From the NCBI GenBank assembly GCA_023409975.1, contig JAEYQO010000058.1, forward strand, positions 10,595-74,594: DNA of 64,000 nt, given 5' to 3'. Of the stretch, positions 1-9,200 are shown one piece after another. A program made the translations under genes and the position numbers. Each line of letters opens with the position of its first letter. The first letter of the stretch is position 1. The notes beneath the pieces are model-generated. The model saw only the letters and a program-made list of their open reading frames with translations, was not told where the DNA came from and ran no database searches. The DNA comes from Bacteroidota bacterium. GTDB lineage: Bacteria > Bacteroidota > Bacteroidia > Chitinophagales > Chitinophagaceae.

Positions 1-302
1 TCACGGTAAAAGCAAGTAGCCAGCATTTTAGCTATACGAATGGCAGCACCGTCCACCAGGTCATCATGCCGGTTACGATTCTGGGCATCTCAGTAACAGA
101 TAACAATACGGGAGGTCAGCCAGGACAGGGATTTGGGCCCGGCAACTTCAAATCTGTCAGAAGAAATGCTCAAACACTGATCAGCGGAGGGAATAGCGGT
201 AACGAACAATCATTCTCCGTCAGGTATAAAGCAGATCCTGGCTTTAACTTCCCACCGGGCACCTATACCACAGACATCATCTACACCGCAACTCAACAAT
301 AG
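1..302 (+). CDS. C-terminal part of an unrecognised, probably secreted beta-rich protein
   Basis: The frame is open from the left edge of the window to a TAG at 300-302, so only the last ~99 codons are seen and the true start lies outside. The first internal Met codon is at 66, but upstream codons continue in frame, so it is unlikely to be the start. The visible part is rich in Gly, Asn, Thr and Ser with alternating hydrophobic residues and ends GTYTTDIIYTATQQ, which looks like the last strands of a secreted beta-sandwich domain. There is no T9SS sorting domain. I do not recognise the family and assign no function. Confidence 0.6.
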   Translation, partial: TVKASSQHFSYTNGSTVHQVIMPVTILGISVTDNNTGGQPGQGFGPGNFKSVRRNAQTLISGGNSGNEQSFSVRYKADPGFNFPPGTYTTDIIYTATQQ

Positions 303-359
303 TCATAGCATCGTTACTAGTTTTCTCACCTCCCCGATGATATCTCTGCCCCGATATCC

Positions 360-400
360 ACATCCGACATCCGACCTCTGACATCCGACCTCTGACATCT
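360..400. repeat. Six tandem 7-bp units (ACATCCG/ACCTCTG)
   Basis: The units are ACATCCG, ACATCCG, ACCTCTG, ACATCCG, ACCTCTG and ACATCT(A), back to back. They lie between the end of the first gene and the shared terminator. This is non-coding, and similar 7-bp repeats occur at 15241-15261. Confidence 0.8.
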
Positions 401-433
401 AAAAAAAAGAACCCCGCACGGGGCTCTTTTTTC
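401..433. terminator. Bidirectional intrinsic terminator between convergent genes
   Basis: An A-run is followed by a CCCC/GGGG stem (412-415 with 420-423), extended by AGA/TCT with one mismatch, then a T-run at 427-432. A/T tracts on both sides let it serve the gene ending at 302 on the plus strand and the gene ending at 462 on the minus strand. Confidence 0.75.
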
Positions 434-461
434 CTAAACCATGTCAATACTTCAATCAACG

Positions 462-2300
462 CTACTTTACAATCTTATGGCTTTGATGCCCCTCTGGTGT
501 CGAAACACGAAGCATGTAAACACCCTGGCTCAAATGTCCCAGAGAGAGTACGGTCTTCTGACTTAACCCTTCCCTGCTGTAAACCACCCGGCCGGTTTGA
601 TCGAAAATCGTCAGTATTGCAACTCCGAGTTTCGACTGATCTGCCGAAAGTTCCACTGTGACCTGATCGTCGAAAGGCACAGGATGAATTTTCGTTTGCA
701 GACCCGTCAGCTCCTCGACACTATTGACGATAACGTAAACAGAATCGGAGGTAGCGCTGCAGGGGCCATTTGAAACCGTTACGGTGTACCAACCCGTTAC
801 AGTTGCAGTATGAATGGTTCCAGTGGCACCTGGCATGGGAACCCCGCTGAGGTTCCACTGGTTATTATTGGCGGAACTGGATTCCAGGAAAACGCCATTT
901 ACGGTAACGATAGGTTTGGCAACGGTATCAGCAACTGTTACCGTGATAGTGCTGCAGGGGCCGGACTGTACGCAGCCACCCATGCCGCGCACGTAGTAAG
1001 TCGTCGTATCAAGTGGATGAACTGTGATGGATGTACCCGAATCGACCAGGGTGCCACCACAGCTTCCTGTGTACCAATACCATTCAGAAGCATCGAACAG
1101 GGTTCCGGTGAGTATCAGGGTGGTGGAATCACCATAACAGAGATTCAGGTTGGACGCAGTGAGGGTACTAAGCTCGGGACCGTTACAAAGGGTATATTTC
1201 ATCACACTGGTCTTGCCACTGTTAGCCTGATCGAAATACACCACATAAGGATTTCCGATCGCGTCCATTGCCAGACCCAGATGAGCAGCCGTGGAAGGAG
1301 TAAAACCGGGCGTGCCTACATCGATCCAGTTGGTACCGTCCCATTTCATGACTACGGCCTTCTGACCCAGCATCTGGTCCATAAATGCCACGTACGGTGT
1401 ATCGTTAGCACCAAAAGCGATAGTTGCGAACTGAGCGATGCCGGTATTGAAGCTTGCAGGACCTACCAGGGCCCAATTGCTACCATCGAACTGATGTACC
1501 GAGACCTTAGGGCCCATCGGAGCAGGATTCCAGTAAGTAATGTAGGGCACATTGGCACTGTTAAACTTCAGGTTCAGCTCCATAGCCGAACCCATAGGCT
1601 GCGAAAGGAAGGCGGCACCCACATTCTGCCAGGTCACACCATCGTATTTTTTTACGACAACCTGTCCCATACCATTCTTACAAGCCACATAAAGCGTATC
1701 GTTGGCATCTACTGCCGCAGTGGCAAAGCCCGCATTACCGGTCACCACAGGTGAACCGCCCAGATCAACCCAATTGGTACCATCCCAGGTTTTCACAAAT
1801 AAAGAACCGCCGTTGATACTGTTATCGATGTAAACCAGATAGGGCGTGCCTGCTGAATTGACTTTAATATTCGAATACTGACATTCTCCGGTAGAAATAT
1901 TGGTGCCCATACTTACCCACGAAGAACCGTCATACCGCATCACCGAGGCACGCGACATGGAATTACCGTCAGCAAATGAGAAATAGATGTTATTGTTGGG
2001 GGCCAGGCAGAAATTGCTATGATGAGCCATCCCCGGTGTGAAACCTGCGGTACCGACAGCGTTCCACGTCGTACCATCGAATTTCATTACAGTGCCCTGT
2101 CCGCCAGTAAGCCCCTCATCATTAAAGCTTACGTAGAGCGTATCATTATCGTCGAACTCGAGCTGTTGCCAGTTACTGAGTCCGCCCGGCGAAAAACCGG
2201 CGGATCCGACATTGGTCCACTGGGACTGAGCCTCCGTGAACACCATTGTAGCTGCGAGCAACGCCAACGGAAAGGGTCTGAAAAGTGTCATTAGTTTCAT
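462..2300 (-). CDS. Secreted propeller-repeat protein with T9SS type A sorting domain
   Basis: The 612-residue protein starts with a signal peptide (MKLMTLFRPFPLALLAATM..., cleavage near AQSQ). Residues ~25-390 carry about six repeats of ~55-60 residues, with motifs such as VMKFDGTTW and VMRYDGSSW, consistent with a beta-propeller. An Ig-like region rich in Ser/Thr follows (~390-520). The last ~80 residues are a typical T9SS type A domain (IHPVPFDDQVTVEL ... GVYMLRVSTPEG). In this phylum such proteins are exported by the Por/Gld secretion system and anchored or released at the surface. The binding target is not visible. The ATG at 2300 gives the signal peptide directly. Confidence 0.85.
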   Translation of the reverse strand: MKLMTLFRPFPLALLAATMVFTEAQSQWTNVGSAGFSPGGLSNWQQLEFDDNDTLYVSFNDEGLTGGQGTVMKFDGTTWNAVGTAGFTPGMAHHSNFCLAPNNNIYFSFADGNSMSRASVMRYDGSSWVSMGTNISTGECQYSNIKVNSAGTPYLVYIDNSINGGSLFVKTWDGTNWVDLGGSPVVTGNAGFATAAVDANDTLYVACKNGMGQVVVKKYDGVTWQNVGAAFLSQPMGSAMELNLKFNSANVPYITYWNPAPMGPKVSVHQFDGSNWALVGPASFNTGIAQFATIAFGANDTPYVAFMDQMLGQKAVVMKWDGTNWIDVGTPGFTPSTAAHLGLAMDAIGNPYVVYFDQANSGKTSVMKYTLCNGPELSTLTASNLNLCYGDSTTLILTGTLFDASEWYWYTGSCGGTLVDSGTSITVHPLDTTTYYVRGMGGCVQSGPCSTITVTVADTVAKPIVTVNGVFLESSSANNNQWNLSGVPMPGATGTIHTATVTGWYTVTVSNGPCSATSDSVYVIVNSVEELTGLQTKIHPVPFDDQVTVELSADQSKLGVAILTIFDQTGRVVYSREGLSQKTVLSLGHLSQGVYMLRVSTPEGHQSHKIVK

Positions 2301-2388
2301 AAACCATTAATTTATTTGAATTGAAAAAGCAGAAGCTTAATTTGTGTCAACAGTTAACCCTTACCAGAAGGGGTCGCATGCTGATTTC

Positions 2389-2396
2389 CAAAGATA
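2389..2396 (-). promoter_or_regulatory. Promoter -7 element TATCTTTG (minus strand)
   Basis: CAAAGATA on the plus strand reads TATCTTTG on the minus strand, an exact match to the Bacteroidota TAnnTTTG element, 89 bp upstream of the start at 2300. A clear TTTG at the -33 position is not seen. Confidence 0.5.
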
Positions 2397-2467
2397 TATA
2401 TATGGATCAGCCAGACTTTTTCGGAAATCACTGATATTATAATCTATAATCTGAGAGCATACTGAGG

Positions 2468-4438
2468 ATGAGGCGCCTGTTTTTGATCATTTGCTGTCTA
2501 TGTTTGATTGAACTACCGTTGGCACGTTCGCAGGAGGTTCGCTCCGCAGTATTCGACACCAGTCTCGTCGCGGAACGAATAGCGGCTGCAAAACAACTCA
2601 GCAGCAGTCAGGCCGACAGCGCCATCCTGCTGCTGGAAAACACGTTGACGACCAGCGCCGAGATTCATTACCTGAGGGGTGTTATCCAATCCATTCAGCA
2701 ACTGGGGCGTCTCTACACAGACCTCGGCAGGTATGAAGAATGCAAGGAACGCTTTCTGCAGCAACTGGCCATCTGCGGCAGACCAGGACCACTGATCAGC
2801 GCCGTGCCGGTCTTACTGAATGGCCTGGGGAATCTTTATAAGCTCGAAGGCAATTATGAAGAAGCCGCAAAATCCTATTACAGGGCCATCGACGTAGCCC
2901 GGCAACTACAAGTGCATTCCTCCGGAAGCGTTTATAACAATCTCGCGGCAGTCCTCCATTTTCTTCAGCAGTCAAACGAAGCGCTACAGGCTCTTGATCA
3001 GGCTGAGGCACTGGCAAAGCTGAGCGGGGATTATGACCTGATCGCCTCCATCCATACCAATCGTGGCCTCGTGTATAAGGACCGGAACATGCCGGACAGC
3101 AGCATGCATTTCTTCCATAAGGCCCTGGAACTGGCCAGGGAACATAATAACGAAACGACTGTATTCACCACCCTGACCAATATGGCGCAGACGAGCCTGA
3201 AGAAGGGCGCAGCCCAACAGGCCTTACAATATCTGCTGGAGGGCCAGCAAATAAACGCCTCCATCAACCCTTTCTACAAGCTGGTGGCACTGGAAACGAT
3301 TGCTTTGAGCTATGAACACCTCGAACAGCCGGATAAGGCGCTGGAGTTCTACCATTCAGGACTGGAGACCGCCAGGATGCTGAATCTTAATGAGAATGTC
3401 ATGAGCATTTCAGAGAAGCTCGCCACACTATATTTTGATAGGAAGGAGCCATCAAAAGCCTATGCGCTGCTGAAGGAAAGCCTGCAGCTCCGTGATAGCT
3501 TTCAGAACCGCCAGGCCATGGCCCGCATCTCCCAGCTCGGCTTTCGTTACCGGATGGCGGAACAGGAGAAAGAACTGATGCATCAGCAGTTGCTGATCTC
3601 TGAACAACAAGCCTTCCTGAAAAAGAAAAACCTCTGGCTGGCACTGTCTACCGGTGGTGCCCTGATCCTCGGCTTATTGCTGATCCTGAGCTATACCTGG
3701 TACCGGAACAAACGGAGGCTCCAGCAGAAGCAGATCCAGTTGCTGGAGCAGGAACAGACGCTGATGCGACGGAGCCAGGAAATTGAAAAGCTGAAAGCCA
3801 CCATGCGTGGTGAGGAACGGGAGCGGCAGCGACTGGCACAGGAACTTCACGATGGCATCGGTGGTATGCTGACCGCCATCCACATGAATCTGAAAGCGCT
3901 GCAGGCGAAGGGAAAGGACGATCCCGAGCTGAACGCCATCACGAAAATGGTTTCCGAAACTTCTCAGGAAGTGCGGGAGACCGCTCACAACCTCATGCCG
4001 GGCTTGCTGATCAACCATCACCTGGGTGAGGCGCTACACCTGTATTTCGACCACCTGCACAGTCCGGGACTGTCCATCCACCTGCAGATACACGGCCCGG
4101 CAGAGCAGGTAGACCACCACCTTTCCCTGACCGTTTTCAGGATCATCCAGGAACTGCTGCAGAACATCATCAAACATTCGGAAGCCAGTGTGGCAGAAGT
4201 ACAGCTCCGCATTGTAGAAGACAGGCTCATCCTGAATGTGGAGGACAATGGCAAAGGTTTTGAAAGGAAAGAAACGCAAACCGGAATCGGACTGGAAAAC
4301 GTCACCTCCCGCATACAGACCGCCGGAGGCTATTGTTCTATCGAGTCCTCACCCGGCATGGGCACCACCATACATATCGAACTCAGTCTGAAAGAAAATA
4401 CCGGCATTCTATATGAAGACACGTTTAGCCATAGCTGA
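2468..4438 (+). CDS. Membrane sensor histidine kinase with TPR sensor domain (NarL-type partner)
   Basis: 656 residues. A signal peptide (1-21) leads into periplasmic tetratricopeptide repeats (~45-345; e.g. AAKSYYRAIDVARQ, SMHFFHKALELARE). A membrane helix (~389-411) and coiled coil follow, then a HisKA_3-type dimerisation box with phospho-acceptor His461 in QELHDGIGGML, and a HATPase domain with an N box (QELLQNIIKHSEA) and G box (DNGKGF). It should autophosphorylate and pass phosphate to the LuxR-type regulator whose gene overlaps its end by 26 nt (4413-4438), which implies translational coupling. The signal sensed is unknown; TPR sensors of this type are common in the phylum. Confidence 0.93.
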   Translation: MRRLFLIICCLCLIELPLARSQEVRSAVFDTSLVAERIAAAKQLSSSQADSAILLLENTLTTSAEIHYLRGVIQSIQQLGRLYTDLGRYEECKERFLQQLAICGRPGPLISAVPVLLNGLGNLYKLEGNYEEAAKSYYRAIDVARQLQVHSSGSVYNNLAAVLHFLQQSNEALQALDQAEALAKLSGDYDLIASIHTNRGLVYKDRNMPDSSMHFFHKALELAREHNNETTVFTTLTNMAQTSLKKGAAQQALQYLLEGQQINASINPFYKLVALETIALSYEHLEQPDKALEFYHSGLETARMLNLNENVMSISEKLATLYFDRKEPSKAYALLKESLQLRDSFQNRQAMARISQLGFRYRMAEQEKELMHQQLLISEQQAFLKKKNLWLALSTGGALILGLLLILSYTWYRNKRRLQQKQIQLLEQEQTLMRRSQEIEKLKATMRGEERERQRLAQELHDGIGGMLTAIHMNLKALQAKGKDDPELNAITKMVSETSQEVRETAHNLMPGLLINHHLGEALHLYFDHLHSPGLSIHLQIHGPAEQVDHHLSLTVFRIIQELLQNIIKHSEASVAEVQLRIVEDRLILNVEDNGKGFERKETQTGIGLENVTSRIQTAGGYCSIESSPGMGTTIHIELSLKENTGILYEDTFSHS

Positions 4439-5051
4439 TGACCATCCCATGATCATCAGCGGCATTCAGAACATGCTGCACCAGTTTCCCGCGTTCCAGA
4501 TCGCCGGAACCTATTCTTCAGGAACGGACCTGCTTAAAGGTTTGCAGCAGGATCTCCCGGACCTGCTGTTGCTGGATATTAACCTGTCTGACACCACCGC
4601 CGATAAACTGGTGCCATTGATACTCCGCCAGGCGCCGGAACTTAAGATCCTGATCCTGACAAATCTGAGCAGCAGCCTCTACCTGCATAATCTGTTGCGG
4701 ATGGGTGTGCAGGGCTATATCCTGAAAACCGCCGATCCACAGTCGCTGGCCGCTGCAATAGAATCGGTAACAAATGGCGGTCAATATATCGATCCTTCAA
4801 TGGAAGAAAAGTACCGCAGTTTTGCCGTGCGCGCCAGGAAAGAGGCAGCCCTGAAACCAGCATTAACGCTGAAAGAAAAAGAAATACTTAAACTGACGGT
4901 GGAGGGCTGCACCATCCAGGAGATTTCAGAAAGGCTATTCATTGGCCTCAGGACTGTAGAATACTACCGTTCCAATATCTTTCTGAAACTGGAAGTGAAG
5001 AATATGGCCGCCCTGATCAAGAAGTCGCTGGAGTTGGGACTTGCGGACTGA
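4413..5051 (+). CDS. NarL/FixJ-family response regulator
   Basis: 212 residues. The N-terminal receiver domain has the acidic pair Asp9-Asp10, phospho-acceptor Asp55 (LLLLDINL) and conserved Lys in YILKTA. The C-terminal LuxR-type helix-turn-helix (~145-205) includes LTLKEKEILKLTVEG and RTVEYYRSNIF. It is a DNA-binding transcription factor activated by the kinase encoded just upstream, which its gene overlaps by 26 nt. The kinase-regulator pairing follows from gene order and domain match. The target genes are unknown; the secreted-protease cluster downstream is an obvious but untested candidate. Confidence 0.93.
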   Translation: MKTRLAIADDHPMIISGIQNMLHQFPAFQIAGTYSSGTDLLKGLQQDLPDLLLLDINLSDTTADKLVPLILRQAPELKILILTNLSSSLYLHNLLRMGVQGYILKTADPQSLAAAIESVTNGGQYIDPSMEEKYRSFAVRARKEAALKPALTLKEKEILKLTVEGCTIQEISERLFIGLRTVEYYRSNIFLKLEVKNMAALIKKSLELGLAD

Positions 5052-5277
5052 AACAAGTCATTAATATTGAATTGTGCATGGAGCAAGATTCTCAAGCCAA
5101 TGGCTCCCAACACTTAACTTTTGTCACAATTAGGTAAAGTTACATCAACCTTTCCGAAATCAGAAACGGGCGGCGAATACTCCTTCCTTGTCGATTTCGA
5201 TTATACAACTCTAACGATACGACCTTTATATATTGTCATTAAAAATATCGTGAAATTACGCACCCTTTTATACGTGA

Positions 5278-5320
5278 TTTTACCTATTGCGACGACAGAC
5301 TAGGTTACATATCTTCATAC
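5278..5320 (+). promoter_or_regulatory. Promoter shared with the gene at 10283 (two conserved 12-mers 19 bp apart)
   Basis: TTTTACCTATTG (5278-5289), 19 bp, then ATATCTTCATAC (5309-5320), 13 bp before the ATG at 5334. The same two 12-mers with the same 19-bp gap lie at 10227-10269 before the related gene at 10283. The geometry fits a Bacteroidota promoter: TTG of the first block as -33, and TATCTTCA close to the TAnnTTTG -7 element. Confidence 0.7.
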
Positions 5321-5333
5321 CAAAATTGCTGTT

Positions 5334-6185
5334 ATGCGTTGGTTGATATTGTTGATTTTTACAGGTTGTTCTTTCGGTGCCAAAGCTCAATATCAATCTT
5401 TTTTTGGAGAAACCAGTACAAGCTGGACAGCTGTAGGCGGAGCATTTAACACCAATGAATGGACCGACAGCGCGGCTTACGAAAAGGATACATTGATAGC
5501 CGGGATGTCCTATCAAAAGATAAGCAGATGGCGAGCCTATCCCGACAATCTGTATGTTCACGATTTGTTTTTTAGAGAGGATACCACTGTAGGAAAACTA
5601 TGGCGTCGGTTTCATCCTGACTCCACAGACGAATTAATTGTTGATCTTTCTTTAAATGTCGGTGGACAGTTCATAAATCCTATCAACAACACGACGATTT
5701 TGACCGTAGATTCCGTCTATTATGTTAACTCTCGAAAACATGTACGGTTAAATACCCAGTTCAACCTAATTAGGTTTGAATTCATAGAAGGTGTAGGGCC
5801 GAATGTAGGACCTCTGTATTCAACAGGACTTATCCTTTTGTGTCAATACAAAGACAGCATTCTAAACTACGTTTTAAATATTCCGCAATACCCCGGAATA
5901 TGTAATGTCCACTCGTTAACGAGTGTTGACGAGCTCTTGTACCTAGGAATGAGCGTCTATCCAAACCCAACGAGAGGCTTAGTGAAAATCGAAACGCGCC
6001 AAAAGCAAAAGGGTTTAAAGGTTTACCTACATGATCCAATAGGGCGGCAGTTATTGGAGAGTGACTGTTTAGCCGGAGGTCGTTGTGAAATTGATTTAAG
6101 TCAGTTTTCTCCAGGCATTCTTCTGTTAACCATCCGGAATCGCAGTAACGTTATTGTAAGACAAGAAAAGGTCTTCGTAAACTAG
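5334..6185 (+). CDS. Secreted protein with T9SS type A sorting domain
   Basis: 283 residues. The signal peptide (MRWLILLIFTGCSFGAKAQ) is followed by a ~180-residue beta-rich domain of unknown function and a T9SS sorting domain (MSVYPNPTRGLVKIET ... to the C-terminus). The middle domain shares a pattern with the gene product at 10283: DT.I.G..Y early, then (E)L..D.SLN.G..I..P, an EG.G segment, and a Cys before the sorting domain. I read the two as distant paralogues. The S8 protease gene starts 21 nt downstream on the same strand, so the two are probably co-transcribed from the promoter at 5278-5320. No function is recognised. Confidence 0.85.
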   Translation: MRWLILLIFTGCSFGAKAQYQSFFGETSTSWTAVGGAFNTNEWTDSAAYEKDTLIAGMSYQKISRWRAYPDNLYVHDLFFREDTTVGKLWRRFHPDSTDELIVDLSLNVGGQFINPINNTTILTVDSVYYVNSRKHVRLNTQFNLIRFEFIEGVGPNVGPLYSTGLILLCQYKDSILNYVLNIPQYPGICNVHSLTSVDELLYLGMSVYPNPTRGLVKIETRQKQKGLKVYLHDPIGRQLLESDCLAGGRCEIDLSQFSPGILLLTIRNRSNVIVRQEKVFVN

Positions 6186-6206
6186 CCAGTAACTAAAACA
6201 ATAAAT

Positions 6207-9200
6207 ATGAAAAAACAATTGAATAAGCACCAGTTGGTGCTTACTGGACTTTTATTGCTGTTACAATTGTTTCCAAATAGCGATGCGAGGGCCCAAGGTA
6301 ACGGTTTTCTTACTGTCCAACCGAGCACTGAAAACGCAATGCCCAATCCTACTGGCGCAACCTTTACAAATGATCAAACGATCAACAATGTTTTCGCTCA
6401 GTATGGGGTAATAAGCTACCGCCAACGATTTCCAGGCGCTAAAACACCTCGTGTTGCAAATAAGTATGCAATTCATGCTACGGGCAATCTAGATAGCTTA
6501 AAAGCTAGTCTTGAAACTACTGAGAAATTTTATGAAATCACACTTACGGCCCCTGGCGTACCGAACTGTGCAAATCCTCAACCTCCAGTCAATGACTCCA
6601 TTTTTGCCAACTACGTGCTCCCTGCGTGGAATTTAGAGATGATTGGTGCCAGGTGCGCCTGGAACATCACCAAAGGTGATTCAAATATTGTCATCGCCGT
6701 TGTCGATACTGAATTTGACACTACCCATGAAGATCTTAGAGGAAAAATTATATCTGTTTGGGACCCCGCTCCTACCATTCCTCCTTTCGCCTTACATGGC
6801 ACGAAAGTAAGCGGCGTAATTACTGCGAGATCTAATAATGAAGTTGGTATTGCCTCGGTTGGACACCATCTTAGTGTGGCCGGTTATAAAACGACAGCCT
6901 CAGGCGATACAGATATTGGAGATCTAATCTGGGCAGCATTTAGCGATAGGCGACGTATCATTAGTGTGAGCATGTCTTATACCCAACTTGACTCATTCGA
7001 CGCTGAAGAAGTAACGAATGAAGGAACAATCCTGGTTCTGTCGGCCGGCAATAATCCAAGCGTCACCCAACATACGGATATTGCATATGTTCCTGGTGTG
7101 ATAACAGTAAGCGGCATAGATAGTTTTGGTAACGTTGGCACTACTAATCTGTCCCGTAATCAATGGGTCGATATTTGTGCTCCTTCCGTGCATATCGCTA
7201 CAACAGACACCGGCAATAGATACGTAATTACAGGACCCAATACATCGATTGCAGCTCCGCAGGTCGCTGCTGTAGCAGGACTGATTTTGTCCGTAAACCC
7301 ATGTCTGACACCTCCAGAAGTCGAACACATTATCAAGTCTACTGCAGAACCAATCTGGGATGCCGCAAGTTTCCCCGGACAATTAGGGAGTGGACGGGTA
7401 TACGCCTATGGAGCCGTGCTACTTGCTCAAACCTACAGACATCACATCACTTCTGACACCACCTGGACCGGAATCGTTAGATGTGGTGCGGATATCGTCA
7501 TTGATTCGGGGGCGACGCTTACCATTGTTGATACCGTGATGATGGGCTGCATTAATCGTTTAGAGGTTTTACCAGGTGGTAAGCTGGTCGTAGACGGAGG
7601 GTATATTACAACATTGCCTTACAACAGAGAAGGCATGTGGCAGGGGATTGATGCAGTGGGCGACCCTTCAAAACCCCAGACACCACAGTTCCAGGGTGTA
7701 GTTGAAATTAAAAATGGCGCAGTGGTGGAAAACGCACGTCGTGCTTTCAGGAATTACAGGAAGGATGATTATCATTCAGGTGGTGGCATTCTGCTGGCCA
7801 GTAACAGTACTTTCCGAAACAATCGCAAATCGCTCGAGTTTATTACATACTATAACATAAACTATCTCGGTGATACGATAGGCGACAGGAGTAGAATTGT
7901 GCAATGCAGCTTTGAGGTCGATTCTAATTATCCAGGCAATGCCATCAACTATCCTTTCGACTGCCATGCGTCCCTCTGGCAGGTCGATGGCGTCCGTTTC
8001 GAAGGTTGTAGTTTTACTAATAACGGGATAGGTATTAGCAAAGAAGTGGGCTCAGGTATCTATACATATCGTGCCGGCTACCAGGTTGTTCCTTATTGCC
8101 CTACCCCTTACGGTAATTATCCCTGCTCAGGCATTACAAGGAGCTATTTCGAAGGGTTCAGAACAGGCATTCATGCGTCTGATGCACTTACAGATGATCT
8201 AAGGGCTGTCAATGTAGAGGCTGCTGATTTTGTTAATAATTCGATTGGGGTTTATGTCGAAGGTGGTGTAAATATTTCTGTAACCCGATCTGATTTCCAG
8301 CTCGGCGACGGCAAACCCATTGGTAATAGCTGCTACGATAATATTGGTATCAATACCGCAGGTGTCAGACAGTTCAATATCAAGGAAAATTCTTTTAATG
8401 CGAACTCAGGTCAGTCGAACATAAACATTGGCGTTTACACTTCAAATTCTGTTCTCGGCAATGGGTCTGGTCAAACAAATACAATCTATAAAAACACCTT
8501 CGAAAACCTGACGAAAGCCTGCTGGGCAGCTAATCGTAACCGAACGTCATTTCCACAATTCGGTTCGCCACTTCTGCCTGCTGGCTTATTCTATGAATGT
8601 AATACGTTTTACAACAATGAGAAAGCAATATTTATAACAGCTTCAGGTATTTCAGGTTCAACGGGCCAGGGAATTCTTGGTGGACGAGGAAACATCTTCG
8701 ATCAAAACATAGTAGACATAGAAAATCAAGGTTCACATTTTTATTATAGTCACGATGGCGGCTCCACACAACCTCAGATTATTGGTGACATCACTCTAAC
8801 TTCAGGGGCAGTTAATTGTGGGTCAGGTCTTTCAAGTTTTGGTGTGGTATTCGATGATCCTGAGTTGTTTGGAGAACTCCTTTCTGATCTTCCTGATTTA
8901 CGTCTTCGTCTGGCTAACGGGTTAGACTATCTTTCCGGAGCTATTGATGGGGGTGACATAGAGGCATTATTCGATGATTTTATGTCACAGACTAACCATG
9001 TTCAATTTCTTGAAGATCATTCACCATACTTGTCGGGTAGTTTTCTAAGGATGGTTGCACAAGAGCAGGTACTCCGTGAAGGCGAGCTTCGGTCAGTACT
9101 TATTAGTAATCCTGATGCCCTACGGGTACCCGGCTACCTTGAATCACTGCTAGCTGATCACCTCATTGACCAATCGCAACTTGAATATATAAAAGAAGCT

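Noticed and set aside
810..1754. Long open frame on the plus strand (314 codons)
   Set aside because: It is antisense to the T9SS propeller gene at 462-2300, which has a signal peptide, repeats and a sorting domain; the antisense product has no recognisable features.
5121..5303. 60-codon open frame before the T9SS gene
   Set aside because: It runs through the promoter at 5278-5320 and shows no protein-like pattern.
5052..5333. Possible riboswitch or small RNA in the gap before the T9SS gene
   Set aside because: Only a weak GGAGC/GCTCC inverted repeat without a T-run is seen; no known riboswitch core could be recognised.
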